A stretch of 64,000 bases of DNA. Origin: Gudongella sp964575895. GTDB taxonomy: Bacteria; Bacillota; Clostridia; Tissierellales; Tissierellaceae. Made by a program: the position numbers and the translations under genes. The DNA is taken from NCBI GenBank assembly GCA_964575895.1, contig CAZNTE010000009.1:29775-93774 (forward strand), written 5' to 3'. Below, piece by piece: positions 1 to 8,426 of the stretch. The notes under the pieces were generated by a model. The model did no database searches. It had not been told where the DNA came from and saw only the letters and a list, made by a program, of their open reading frames with translations. The first letter of the stretch is position 1. Each line of letters starts with the position of its first letter.

Positions 1-1027
1 AATCATCAAATGATTTTGATATATTCTCTGCAAATAACACATCGTTACCTGACTTTATTTCAGGATCAAACTTCAGTCTTGTCTTTTTACTATCTTGATG
101 TTTAGGGAGGATCTTTACTCTATCAAGCATTTTTTGTCTACTTCTTGCTTGCCTTATATATCTTTCCCCACCGTATCTAATATATCTTTGAATAATCTCT
201 TCCTGTCTTTTTATCTCCTTCTGTTGATCTTCAAATTGCTTATTCATAAGTTCAAGATCTTTTTTTCTTTGTACCATGAACCCTGAATAGTTGGTATTGT
301 ACTGATAAAGCTTTTTATTTTCCATGAGGAATATCTTATTTACAACATTGTCCAAGAAATACCTATCATGAGAAATTATTAATGCAGCACCAGAATAGTC
401 ATTTAAAAACTTTTCAAGCCAGGCAATGGCTGAAATATCCAAATGGTTTGTAGGTTCATCTAGAAGTAATAAATCGGGATTTTCAAGCAATAATTTAGCT
501 AGGGAAACCCTGGATTTCTGTCCTCCACTTAGGATATCAACATTTTTATCAAAATCCTCTTCAATAAATCCTAAACCTTTTAATACTCCTTTAATTCTGG
601 ACTTGTATTCATAACCACCTTTGGAATTGAATTCTTCCAGCAAATGACCATACTCTGACATGGGTTTTTCCAAGGATTGTGGATTTTCTTCTGATAAGCT
701 TGAAATCTCTACCTCCAAGGTTCTTATTCTTTCTTCCATAAGAATAAGGTCGTCAAACACCTTAAGGCACTCGTTGAAAATGGTTAAACTACTTTCAATC
801 TTAGTATGTTGTTTAAGATATCCAAGACTAAGACCCTTTTGAAGCATGATAGTTCCAGAATCAGAGTCCAATGCTCCAGATATGATTTCGATTAAGGTAG
901 TTTTCCCAGTTCCATTAAGTCCAAGCACTCCAACCTTGTCCCCATCTTCAAGATTGAAATTAATATCTTCAAGAATGGTTTCTACAATATATGATTTAAA
1001 TAAATTACTTACAGATAATACAGGCAT
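1..1027 (-). CDS. ABC-F family ATPase, 3' end outside window
   Basis: Cytoplasmic tandem-ABC protein of the ABC-F class (YkpA/YdiF/Uup/EttA type), which bind ribosomes instead of transporting. About 342 N-terminal residues are visible. Walker A GLNGTGKT lies at residues 36-43, and signature LSGGQ followed by Walker B LLLLDEPTNHLD falls near residues 160-190. A charged linker (KRQEEIIQRY) follows, as expected between the two ATPase domains, and the frame runs off the left edge at the start of domain 2. The ATG at 1027 has AGGAGG seven bases upstream. It diverges from rex. The exact subfamily (translation factor or antibiotic-resistance ABC-F) cannot be decided without domain 2. Confidence 0.93.
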   Translation of the reverse strand, partial: MPVLSVSNLFKSYIVETILEDINFNLEDGDKVGVLGLNGTGKTTLIEIISGALDSDSGTIMLQKGLSLGYLKQHTKIESSLTIFNECLKVFDDLILMEERIRTLEVEISSLSEENPQSLEKPMSEYGHLLEEFNSKGGYEYKSRIKGVLKGLGFIEEDFDKNVDILSGGQKSRVSLAKLLLENPDLLLLDEPTNHLDISAIAWLEKFLNDYSGAALIISHDRYFLDNVVNKIFLMENKKLYQYNTNYSGFMVQRKKDLELMNKQFEDQQKEIKRQEEIIQRYIRYGGERYIRQARSRQKMLDRVKILPKHQDSKKTRLKFDPEIKSGNDVLFAENISKSFDD

Positions 1028-1122
1028 ATTAAATCCTCCTAAAAGTCATACACTAATTCTAACATTATATCATTAATTAGTGAAGACCATCCCACCCAAG
1101 CCTTGAAAATATAAGTTTTGGA

Positions 1123-1163
1123 TATGTGAATAAATTGACACATATTTTTTTTGATGATATAAT
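1123..1163 (+). promoter_or_regulatory. rex promoter with overlapping dyad
   Basis: TTGACA at 1135-1140 and TATAAT at 1158-1163 are separated by 17 bp, with TG one base before the -10. A dyad TATGTG (1123-1128) / CACATA (1139-1144) overlaps the -35. Rex often autoregulates, but this dyad only loosely resembles the Rex consensus (TTGTGAA-N4-TTCACAA), so the regulator is inferred. Confidence 0.6.
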
Positions 1164-1194
1164 TGTTTACATAAAATGATAGGTGGTGAAATAA

Positions 1195-1833
1195 TTGAAT
1201 AGAGAGTCTCAAGTGTCAGTAACAGTAATAAGAAGATTGCCAAAGTACCATCGTTATTTAACAGAACTAATTGATAAGGGAATCAGTAGAATCTCATCTC
1301 AAGAACTTAGTGTGTTAACGGGATTTACTGCTTCTCAAATTAGACAGGACTTAAACAACTTTGGAGGATTTGGTCAGCAGGGATATGGTTATAATGTGGA
1401 GGATTTACAAAAAGAGCTAGGTAAAATACTAGGATTGGATACCCACTATAACGCAGTTGTTGTAGGTGCAGGTAATCTCGGTCAAGCCATTGCAAACTAC
1501 AAAGGATTTGAAGATGCAGGTTTTAAGGTATTATCATTATTTGATAGAAATCCCAAGGTAATTGGTCTTAAGATTAGAGACATTGAAATTAGAGACATGG
1601 AACATATTGAGGAGTTCATAAAGGAACACAATGTGGAAATCGGAATTATTACAACACCTAAGGATAGTGCTCAAAAGATTGCAGATATTTACATTAAATC
1701 TGGAATAAAAGGTATATGGAATTTTGCACCCACTGATTTACAAGTACCAGATGATATTGTAATTGAGAATGTTAGATTGAACGAGAGTTTATTTATTCTT
1801 TCTTATTTTCTTAAGACAAAATTCGATAAATAA
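1195..1833 (+). CDS. rex: redox-sensing transcriptional repressor Rex
   Basis: Rex senses the NADH/NAD+ ratio and represses fermentation and redox genes when NADH is low. At 212 aa the length is typical. The N-terminal winged helix (about 1-80) contains the recognition segment TASQIRQDLNNFG, and a Rossmann fold follows with VVVGAGNLGQAI at about residues 86-97. The C-terminal segment ending in FLKTKFDK matches the domain-swapped helix of the family. The start is TTG with AGGTGG upstream; no in-frame ATG fits. It is a single gene with its own promoter and a strong hairpin terminator. The next gene, glutamate dehydrogenase, has an inverted repeat in its leader that could be a Rex-type site. Confidence 0.96.
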   Translation: MNRESQVSVTVIRRLPKYHRYLTELIDKGISRISSQELSVLTGFTASQIRQDLNNFGGFGQQGYGYNVEDLQKELGKILGLDTHYNAVVVGAGNLGQAIANYKGFEDAGFKVLSLFDRNPKVIGLKIRDIEIRDMEHIEEFIKEHNVEIGIITTPKDSAQKIADIYIKSGIKGIWNFAPTDLQVPDDIVIENVRLNESLFILSYFLKTKFDK

Positions 1834-1837
1834 TCTA

Positions 1838-1885
1838 AAGATATAATTATATGAAAGGAAGATCATATGATTATATCTTTTTTTA
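1838..1885 (+). terminator. rho-independent terminator after rex
   Basis: Long A/T-rich hairpin: AAAGATATAATTATATG pairs with CATATGATTATATCTTT with one bulged base, around an 8-10 nt loop, followed by TTTTT. Confidence 0.8.
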
Positions 1886-1909
1886 GCAGCATTCTGAGCC
1901 TATATTGGG

Positions 1910-1979
1910 TTGCTAAGGTAATATTTGTATGATATAATTTTTTCGAGATTAATAGTATTTGTGAATATATTTTTCACAG
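1910..1979 (+). promoter_or_regulatory. gdh promoter and leader inverted repeat
   Basis: TTGCTA (1910-1915), 17 bp, TATAAT (1933-1938) with an extended TGA before the -10. About 20 bp downstream lies TTGTGAA (1959-1965) - 7 nt - TTCACA (1973-1978). The arms match Rex half-sites but the spacer is 7, not 4, so the regulator is uncertain. The placement in the transcribed leader suits a repressor. Confidence 0.5.
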
Positions 1980-2002
1980 CTAATTTAAAGGGGGTAGTTT
2001 TA

Positions 2003-3268
2003 ATGTCAAAAGAAAATCTAAATCCATTAGTAAGTGCTCAGAAACAAGTAAAAGATGCTTGCGACGCACTAGGATTAGAGCCATCAGTATATGAATTACT
2101 TAAGGAACCAAAGAGATTTATTGAGCTTTCAATCCCAGTAATTATGGATGATGGTAGTGTAAAGGTATTTAAAGGCTTCCGTTCAATGCACAGTGATGCA
2201 GTAGGACCAGGTAAAGGTGGAATACGTTTTCATCCAGGAGTTCATGCTGATGAAGTAAAGGCATTATCAATTTGGATGACCTTCAAGTGCTGTGTAACTG
2301 GTATCCCATATGGTGGAGGAAAAGGTGGAATCATAGTTGATCCTTCTACTTTATCAAAAGGAGAATTGGAAAGATTATCAAGAGGTTATATTCAAGGATT
2401 GCATAAATACATTGGTGAAAAAATTGATATACCTGCACCAGATGTTAATACTAATGGCCAAATCATGTCATGGATGGTTGATGAATTCAACAAGCTTACT
2501 GGTCACATGGAACTTGGAGTAATTACAGGTAAGCCAGTTGAGTGGGGCGGATCAAAGGGTAGAAATGAAGCAACTGGATTTGGTGTTGCTGTTGTTACTA
2601 GAGAAGCTGCTAAAAAAGTTGGTATTGATATGAAAGGTGCTTCAATAGCTGTTCAAGGTTTTGGTAATGTTGGAAGCTACACAGTTAAAAACGTTCAAAA
2701 ACTTGGAGGAAAAATTGTTGCTATAGCTGAGTGGGCAAGAGATCATGGAACATATGCTATCTATAACGAAGATGGTTTAGACTTCGAAGAGATGGCTGCA
2801 TACGTTAAGGAAAACAAAAATCTAGTAAACTATCCAAAAGCTAAAATGATTAGCTTAGATGAGTTCTGGGGACTAAATGTTAAAATCTTGATTCCAGCTG
2901 CATTGGAAAATGCTATTACCCTTGATAATGCTGATAAGATAAATGCTAAACTAGTAATTGAAGCAGCTAATGGGCCTATAACTCCAGAAGCTGATGAAAT
3001 TCTTGAGAAAAAAGGTATTGTAGTAGCACCAGATATTCTTGCAAATGCAGGTGGAGTAACAGTTTCTTACTTTGAGTGGGTTCAAAACCTATATGGCTAC
3101 TACTGGAGTGAAGCAGAGGTTGAAGAAAAAGAAGAAATTGCTATGGTTAACGCATTTAATGATGTATGGAAAGTTAAGGAAGAATATAAAGTACCAATGA
3201 GAAAGGCAACTTATATGCATTCAGTTAAGAAAGTTGCAACTGCAATGAAATTAAGAGGCTGGTACTAA
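2003..3268 (+). CDS. gdh: glutamate dehydrogenase (Glu/Leu/Phe/Val family)
   Basis: Interconverts glutamate and 2-oxoglutarate plus ammonium with NAD(P)(H) in the cytoplasm; in amino-acid-fermenting anaerobes it is mainly catabolic and NAD-linked. The protein has 421 aa, the usual hexameric length. Substrate site motifs GPGKGGIRFHP and GIPYGGGKGG supply the conserved lysines, PAPDVNT supplies the catalytic Asp, and the Rossmann motif VQGFGNVG follows near residue 230. An upstream in-frame start at 1925 is rejected because it precedes or coincides with the -10; the ATG at 2003 has AAAGGGGG eight bases upstream. Codon use is regular and Gly/Ala-rich, suggesting high expression. Coenzyme preference cannot be fixed by eye. 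Confidence 0.95.
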   Translation: MSKENLNPLVSAQKQVKDACDALGLEPSVYELLKEPKRFIELSIPVIMDDGSVKVFKGFRSMHSDAVGPGKGGIRFHPGVHADEVKALSIWMTFKCCVTGIPYGGGKGGIIVDPSTLSKGELERLSRGYIQGLHKYIGEKIDIPAPDVNTNGQIMSWMVDEFNKLTGHMELGVITGKPVEWGGSKGRNEATGFGVAVVTREAAKKVGIDMKGASIAVQGFGNVGSYTVKNVQKLGGKIVAIAEWARDHGTYAIYNEDGLDFEEMAAYVKENKNLVNYPKAKMISLDEFWGLNVKILIPAALENAITLDNADKINAKLVIEAANGPITPEADEILEKKGIVVAPDILANAGGVTVSYFEWVQNLYGYYWSEAEVEEKEEIAMVNAFNDVWKVKEEYKVPMRKATYMHSVKKVATAMKLRGWY

Positions 3269-3281
3269 TTTTTAGAATAGG

Positions 3282-3313
3282 GGATGGAAGCTTAGCTTCT
3301 GTCCTTTTTTTTT
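3282..3313 (+). terminator. terminator after gdh
   Basis: GGATGGAAGC (3282-3291), loop TTA, GCTTCTGTCC (3295-3304), ten pairs including two wobbles, then nine T. Confidence 0.92.
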
Positions 3314-3359
3314 TATTTAGGGTATAATATCCTTATTATGAATTATGAGGAGATAAACT

Positions 3360-4241
3360 ATGTCATATAAAATTGAAAACAGAGAAGATAGCTTGATTAT
3401 TTCTGAACTTAAGGATTTTAAACCCAGCCATATATTTGAGTGTGGGCAGTGCTTTAGGTGGAAAAAAGAGGATGATAATAGTTATACAACCATTGCATCA
3501 GGAAGGGTTATAAATATTATAGAGGATAAGGATAATTTTATTGTAAGAGGGAGTAGCATTGAGGAGTGGAAGGAGTTTTGGCATCATTATTTTGATCTGG
3601 ATAGAGATTACTCACAAATAAAAGAGGAACTTTCCGTGGATCCAATACTCCAAGAAGCAATAAGTTTTGGGTATGGTATGAGACTTTTAAATCAGGATCC
3701 TTATGAAACCATAATTTCTTTTATAATATCAGCCAACAATCAAATTCCCAGGATAAAAAGTGCTGTTGAATTAATATCCAATGACCTAGGGGATTTTGTA
3801 GTTAGTTTTAAGGGAAAGGATTACTATAGCTTTCCAGAACCAAAAGAATTAGCTTCAAAAAGTGAGGCATATATAAGAGAGAAGTATAGAGTTGGGTTTA
3901 GAGCTGATAGGATTAGAGAAGTAAGTAGAAGGATTGCCCAAGGTGAATTTGATCATAGGTGTATATATGATTTTGATCACAAAAAGGGTAAGGAGCTATT
4001 AACTACCTTGCCTGGAGTTGGACCAAAGGTTAGTGACTGTATTTTATTATTCGCCTATGATAAGTCAGAGGCTTTTCCGGTGGATGTGTGGGTCAAAAGA
4101 GTAATGGAATACTTTTATTTTAAAAGAAACGCCACAAAAAAAGAGTTGGAGGAATCAGGGGAGAAGTTATTTGGAAGTTTAGCTGGGTTTGCCCAGCAGT
4201 ATCTATTTTATTATGCAAGAGAAATGGGAATTGGCAAGTAA
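3360..4241 (+). CDS. ogg: 8-oxoguanine DNA glycosylase/AP lyase (OGG1 type)
   Basis: Base-excision repair enzyme removing oxidised guanine. The 293 aa show an OGG N-terminal domain (about 1-115, with FECGQCFRW) and a HhH-GPD domain. The key segment LPGVGPKVSDC near residue 215 carries the hairpin and the lysine aligning with the Schiff-base Lys of OGG1. PVDVWVKR about 20 residues later carries the catalytic Asp. The combination of this Lys, the OGG N-domain and no C-terminal Fe-S cysteines separates it from AlkA and MutY. ATG at 3360 follows GAGGAG. It is an isolated gene with its own terminator. Confidence 0.88.
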   Translation: MSYKIENREDSLIISELKDFKPSHIFECGQCFRWKKEDDNSYTTIASGRVINIIEDKDNFIVRGSSIEEWKEFWHHYFDLDRDYSQIKEELSVDPILQEAISFGYGMRLLNQDPYETIISFIISANNQIPRIKSAVELISNDLGDFVVSFKGKDYYSFPEPKELASKSEAYIREKYRVGFRADRIREVSRRIAQGEFDHRCIYDFDHKKGKELLTTLPGVGPKVSDCILLFAYDKSEAFPVDVWVKRVMEYFYFKRNATKKELEESGEKLFGSLAGFAQQYLFYYAREMGIGK

Positions 4242-4270
4242 CCACTGGAAACAGTGGTTTTTCTGTTTTG
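4241..4270 (+). terminator. terminator after ogg
   Basis: ACCACTG (4241-4247), GAAA tetraloop, CAGTGGT (4252-4258), then TTTTCTGTTTT. Confidence 0.88.
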
Positions 4271-4358
4271 ATACTAATTTGTCACACTAATGTAACCAAC
4301 TAAGAGTCTTATCTTGATATACTTATAATTGAATAAAGTAATAGAGGGGGTGAGAACT

Positions 4359-5015
4359 TTGAAAAAGAGAACAAAAATAGTATTTCTTTTGCTAGTACTC
4401 ACCCTTATGTTTTTTTTATCAGGGTATGTACTAGAGAACATAAAGGATTACAAGACAGGTTACTTAATGGGAGAAGATAGGGAGTACCTAGTAGTATTAA
4501 CAGGTAGAAAGTGGCATAAATACGGAAAAGAGATTATTATATATTCCTTGGATGAAGGGAAAAAAGAAATATTTAGGAGAGATATATCCCACTTAAAGCC
4601 CTGGAAGATAGAGCTTGGAGATGTTGATGGAGATTCTCATTTCGAAATTGCCATAGGAGTTTACAAGGAGTCACCACTTCATCCTATTATGGCAAAGCGA
4701 CCATTTATATATAATTTTGATGGTGAAGATTTAGTGCCAAAATGGAGGGGTTCAAGACTATCAAGACCATTTACTGACTTTCTCTTATTTGATGTGGATC
4801 AAGATGAAATTTATGAGATAGTTTCAGTGGAAGAATTAGCAGATGGTGGTCACATTGTAAATAGTTATAAATGGAAAGGATTTGGGTTTGAAGGATTTAT
4901 GGAAAGTGATAAGAATATTCCATTTGATTACTTAGAATCCTTAGATGGAGAACTATACGCTATCACTAAGGATAATGATATGATCCTAAAAACAAAAGTA
5001 TTTAATTTTGAATAA
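4359..5015 (+). CDS. membrane-anchored protein with Ca-loop (FG-GAP/VCBS-like) repeats
   Basis: No specific family recognised. About 218 aa: an N-terminal hydrophobic segment (about residues 7-24) serves as signal or anchor, and the remainder is probably extracellular. Two Asp-rich loops, DVDGDSHFEIAIG and DVDQDEIYEIVS, match the DxDxDG-like calcium loops of FG-GAP/VCBS beta-propeller repeats. TTG at 4359 is preferred because AGAGGGGG lies eight bases before it; the upstream TTG at 4329 has no ribosome site. It is 17 bp ahead of the DUF3160 lipoprotein and likely cotranscribed. A minus-strand lipoprotein at 22821-24425 has similar loops. The function is unknown. Confidence 0.75.
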   Translation: MKKRTKIVFLLLVLTLMFFLSGYVLENIKDYKTGYLMGEDREYLVVLTGRKWHKYGKEIIIYSLDEGKKEIFRRDISHLKPWKIELGDVDGDSHFEIAIGVYKESPLHPIMAKRPFIYNFDGEDLVPKWRGSRLSRPFTDFLLFDVDQDEIYEIVSVEELADGGHIVNSYKWKGFGFEGFMESDKNIPFDYLESLDGELYAITKDNDMILKTKVFNFE

Positions 5016-5032
5016 GAAAGTGAGGGAAGAAA

Positions 5033-7126
5033 ATGCATAGAAAGTATTTAAAGGTGGGAGCTATTATATTAGTTATTTCAATACTTATAGCAGGATGTAC
5101 AAACAAGGATATTACTAAAATTCAAGAGCCCATAGAAAAGCCTCAACCAATAGAGGAACCTTTGCCTGTGGAGGAACCTGAACCTATAGAAAAAATATCT
5201 TTGGAAGCTGACCTATCCAATGTAATAAATCTAGATGATTTTGAAAGTTTTAGTGATGATGAATTAAAGATGCTTTCAGAAGCTAATTTTTTTGTAAGGC
5301 CATCTGATGAAGAACAGTTATTTTTCATTTATGAACACAATGAATACCAGGAAATTCCATCATTTGTAACAACTGACTCAGTTTTACAAGTTTACCATAT
5401 TTTCTATAATTACACATTAAGAACCTTAGAAGAACAAAGATTGATTCAATTGGCAAGAGGCTTATCAAAAGACATGTTAGTAGAATCTATTAAGCAGTAC
5501 GAACTTATTAGTGATGATGAGTTAAAAGAAAGCTCAATTAAGAACATTGCATTTTTTACTGTGGCGAATAAGCTTATAAAAAATGAATTACCAGAAAATA
5601 TACCATCAAGATCATTGAATATGGCAAATAGGGAGTATCAGAAGATAATGGAGAAACAAGTTTATGAAAAATCTGAAATTTTCCCATTTGAAATTGATTA
5701 TAGCCAGTATATAATAAGGGGACACTACACAAGAAGTGAGGACCTGGGAGATTATTTTCTAACTATGATGTGGTATGGACAAATACCCTTACCCTTATAT
5801 AAGAATGAGGAAGAAAGAAACTACGATCAAACCTATCAAGCTCTTTTAATTACTGATATATTAAGTAATGATGGGAAAATTTTTAACACGTGGAAGAAAA
5901 TCTATCAACCAACTGAGCATTTTGTAGGAAGCAGCGATGATCTTAACATTTACGATTATAAAACAATATATAGTAATGTTTACAAGGATATCAGTAGCAT
6001 AGATCAACTAAAGGATAATGATAAGATAGATGCTTTCTATAAGGAAGCAGATAAATTGCCAATGCCAAAGATAATGGCAAGATTCCTACCAAAGAGTGAT
6101 AATTATAATGGTATTGATTCACCAGTAGGCAAGCAGTTTAGATTTATGGGTCAACGATATGTTATGGACTCAGAAATGATCCAAAGACTTGTATATCCAA
6201 TCTTAAGACCTATTCCATCTGGTCTTGATGTAATGGCTGTCCTTGGATCAAATAGAGCCAAGGAAATTCAACTTAATGATCCAATAAATCAAATGTGGGA
6301 AGATTACCCTATAGTTATGGAAGAACTGATTGAGGAATTTTCTCACTACACAGAAGCAGATTGGAAAAAGAATATGTATACAGGTTGGATGTGGGTTCTA
6401 AGTGCTTTAAACCAAAACGAATATGGGGACGAACATCCAGACTTTATGAAAAATGAGGCTTGGATAGATAAAAATCTAAATACCGCCTTATCATCTTGGG
6501 CTGAATTAAAGCATGACACTGTATTGTATGGAAAGCCATCTGGAGCAGAAATGGGTGGAGACATGATAAAAGAGACTAAAGGTTATGTTGAACCATCTAT
6601 AGAAGTGTATGAAAGATTACTATGGTTAACTGATAGATCAAGGGAATTATTAAAGGAAATGAACTTGGAAATTGACGATATAGATATAAAAATGGAGCGT
6701 TTCCAGTGGCTATTGGATTTCTTAATCACTGCCTCCCAGAAGCAACTTAAAGGAGAGGCCTTAACTCAAGAAGAGTACTTTAGACTTACTATATTTGGAG
6801 GAATTCTTGAGGATTTGACCTTATCATTTTCAAATGTTGGACGTTGGCATGAAATAACTTCTGAAACAGATAAGAATATGGCTGTTATAGCAGACTATCA
6901 TACAGTTGGCAGAGATGGGATGATGCATGCAGGAGTTGGCCCAGCTTATGAGATTTACGCTATAGTACCTATAGAAGGTGAATTAGTATTAACTAGAGGA
7001 GCTGTGTTTAGTTTTCATGAATTTTTAAGTGTGACAAGACTTACAGATGAAAAATGGCAGGAGATGATTAAGTCTGGAAATTACCCATCTATGCCAGAAT
7101 GGACGGATAGTTTTATAGTAAAATAA
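5033..7126 (+). CDS. DUF3160-family lipoprotein
   Basis: A 697 aa exported protein with signal peptide and lipobox LIAGC (Cys near residue 22). A Pro/Glu-rich stretch (about 30-60, repeats of EEPxPxEEP) probably spans the wall. The large domain matches my memory of DUF3160: TTDSVLQVYHIFYNYTLRTL near residue 110, later FRFMGQRYVMDS, and the C-terminal ADYHTVGRDGMMHAGVGPAY. DUF3160 has no established activity. It sits 17 bp after the preceding FG-GAP-like gene and ends in a terminator, so the two probably form a cell-surface unit. The family call is fairly sure; the role is unknown. Confidence 0.8.
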   Translation: MHRKYLKVGAIILVISILIAGCTNKDITKIQEPIEKPQPIEEPLPVEEPEPIEKISLEADLSNVINLDDFESFSDDELKMLSEANFFVRPSDEEQLFFIYEHNEYQEIPSFVTTDSVLQVYHIFYNYTLRTLEEQRLIQLARGLSKDMLVESIKQYELISDDELKESSIKNIAFFTVANKLIKNELPENIPSRSLNMANREYQKIMEKQVYEKSEIFPFEIDYSQYIIRGHYTRSEDLGDYFLTMMWYGQIPLPLYKNEEERNYDQTYQALLITDILSNDGKIFNTWKKIYQPTEHFVGSSDDLNIYDYKTIYSNVYKDISSIDQLKDNDKIDAFYKEADKLPMPKIMARFLPKSDNYNGIDSPVGKQFRFMGQRYVMDSEMIQRLVYPILRPIPSGLDVMAVLGSNRAKEIQLNDPINQMWEDYPIVMEELIEEFSHYTEADWKKNMYTGWMWVLSALNQNEYGDEHPDFMKNEAWIDKNLNTALSSWAELKHDTVLYGKPSGAEMGGDMIKETKGYVEPSIEVYERLLWLTDRSRELLKEMNLEIDDIDIKMERFQWLLDFLITASQKQLKGEALTQEEYFRLTIFGGILEDLTLSFSNVGRWHEITSETDKNMAVIADYHTVGRDGMMHAGVGPAYEIYAIVPIEGELVLTRGAVFSFHEFLSVTRLTDEKWQEMIKSGNYPSMPEWTDSFIVK

Positions 7127-7150
7127 AGCCTTTTAGGGGCTTTATTTTTT
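7125..7150 (+). terminator. terminator after DUF3160 gene
   Basis: AAAGCC (7125-7130) pairs with GGCTTT (7138-7143), followed by ATTTTTT; it overlaps the stop codon. Confidence 0.75.
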
Positions 7151-7226
7151 GAAAAACAGCTAGAAATCAACTTAAAAATAGTATATTATTGACTGTAGTA
7201 ATCTAAATGAATGGATAGGTGATAAT

Positions 7227-7910
7227 ATGCTAGGTACAATAGTAAACAGTATAGCCATAATAGCAGGTGCTTTTGTTGGAATTTTATTAAATAAGGGAAT
7301 CAAGGAACAATATACCAAGACCATAATGGATGGAATGGGATTGTCTGTAGTAGTAATTGGTATTATGGGTGCCATCAAGATGGATAACCTAATATTAATA
7401 ATAGCAAGTATAGTGGCAGGTAGTCTAATAGGAGAAATGCTTGACTTAGATAAAAGACTTGAAAACCTAGGCAATAATATGGAAAAAAGATTTGGAAAAG
7501 GAGATTCTAATTTTTCTAAGGGCTTTATTATGGCGTCATTGGTTTATTGTATCGGTGCAATGGCAATTCTTGGTGCATTAGAATCAGGATTAAGTGGAAA
7601 TCATGAAACCCTTTATGCAAAATCTGTGCTTGATGGAATATCAGCTATAATATTTGCATCAACCCTGGGAATAGGAGTTGCTTTCTCAGCAATTGCTGTG
7701 TTTGTCTACCAAGGAGTCATAACCTTATTGGCAAGTTCTGTAAAGGATTTTCTTACGCCAGTAGTTATAACTGAAATGTCAGCAGTGGGCGGTATTCTAA
7801 TAATGGCAATAGGAGTAAATATTTTAGGCTTAAAGAAAATCAAAATAGCAAATATGCTACCAGCTATATTTATACCAGTAATTTATTATATTATATTAAA
7901 CTTATTTTAA
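7227..7910 (+). CDS. DUF554 family integral membrane protein
   Basis: 227 aa with about seven hydrophobic segments. Features of the DUF554/YqgA family are N-terminal MLGTIVNSIAIIAGAFVG, the loop MDGMGLSVVVIGIMGAI, and GSLIGEMLDLDKRLE, where a charged amphipathic stretch links two membrane halves. SLVYCIGAMAILGALE and a glycine-rich C-terminal half follow. It is probably a transporter or channel of unknown substrate. ATG at 7227 is preceded by AGGTGAT. It is monocistronic and lies just upstream of the groESL promoter region. Confidence 0.85.
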   Translation: MLGTIVNSIAIIAGAFVGILLNKGIKEQYTKTIMDGMGLSVVVIGIMGAIKMDNLILIIASIVAGSLIGEMLDLDKRLENLGNNMEKRFGKGDSNFSKGFIMASLVYCIGAMAILGALESGLSGNHETLYAKSVLDGISAIIFASTLGIGVAFSAIAVFVYQGVITLLASSVKDFLTPVVITEMSAVGGILIMAIGVNILGLKKIKIANMLPAIFIPVIYYIILNLF

Positions 7911-7964
7911 GTATAATAATCAAAGAATAAAGTAGCAATAATTAGAAAACTTGAGAAAAACACC

Positions 7965-8044
7965 ATAATACTCGAAAATTTTGCTAAAAATATTTAATTT
8001 GAGATAAATTTAGACTTGATTAGCAAATGATTTTCGAGTATTAT
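7965..8044. repeat. large inverted repeat overlapping the groESL promoter
   Basis: Left arm 7965-7987 (ATAATACTCGAAAA then TTTTGCTAA) is the reverse complement of 8020-8044 except for a 2-nt insertion; the arms are about 23-25 nt around a 32-nt A/T-rich centre. The right arm contains the predicted groESL -10. It could be the DUF554 gene terminator, a cruciform or a small mobile relic. Confidence 0.7.
8016..8044 (+). promoter_or_regulatory. groESL sigma-A promoter
   Basis: TTGATT (8016-8021), 17 bp, TATTAT (8039-8044). The start site would lie near 8051, immediately before CIRCE. Confidence 0.6.
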
Positions 8045-8056
8045 TATAAATAGATG

Positions 8057-8083
8057 TTAGCACTCGATTAAGAAGAGTGCTAA
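8057..8083 (+). promoter_or_regulatory. CIRCE operator (HrcA site)
   Basis: Exact consensus TTAGCACTC (8057-8065), 9-nt spacer, GAGTGCTAA (8075-8083). This is the HrcA-binding heat-shock operator, here in the groESL leader. hrcA is not in the window. Confidence 0.98.
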
Positions 8084-8114
8084 CAAAAACGAAAAATTAT
8101 AAGGAGGTATCTTA

Positions 8115-8399
8115 ATGAATCTTAAGCCATTGGGAGACAGAATAATTATAAAGAAAGTAGAAGTTGAAGAAAAAACTAAAAGTGGTATAGTATTGCCTTC
8201 AACTGCAAAAGAACAACCACTTATGGCAGAAATAGTTGCTGTTGGTGATGAAATTCTAAATGATGAAAAGAAGAAAGAACAGATAAAAGTTGGAGATAAG
8301 GTAATTTTCTCCAAATATGCAGGAACTGAAGTTAAAGTTGATGGTCAAGAACTTACAATTTTAAAACTAATGGATATTTTAGCAGTAGTAGAAGACTAA
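8115..8399 (+). CDS. groES: co-chaperonin GroES
   Basis: 94 aa, full length. The GroES ring caps GroEL for ATP-driven folding. N-terminal LKPLGDRIIIKKVE, the mobile-loop region KSGIVLPSTAKEQP and GDKVIFSKYAGTEVK are diagnostic. ATG at 8115 has AAGGAGG at ideal spacing. It is first in the two-gene operon controlled by the CIRCE element, with groEL 27 bp downstream. Confidence 0.99.
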   Translation: MNLKPLGDRIIIKKVEVEEKTKSGIVLPSTAKEQPLMAEIVAVGDEILNDEKKKEQIKVGDKVIFSKYAGTEVKVDGQELTILKLMDILAVVED

Positions 8400-8426
8400 G
8401 ATTAATTAAAAGGAGTGTTATATAGT

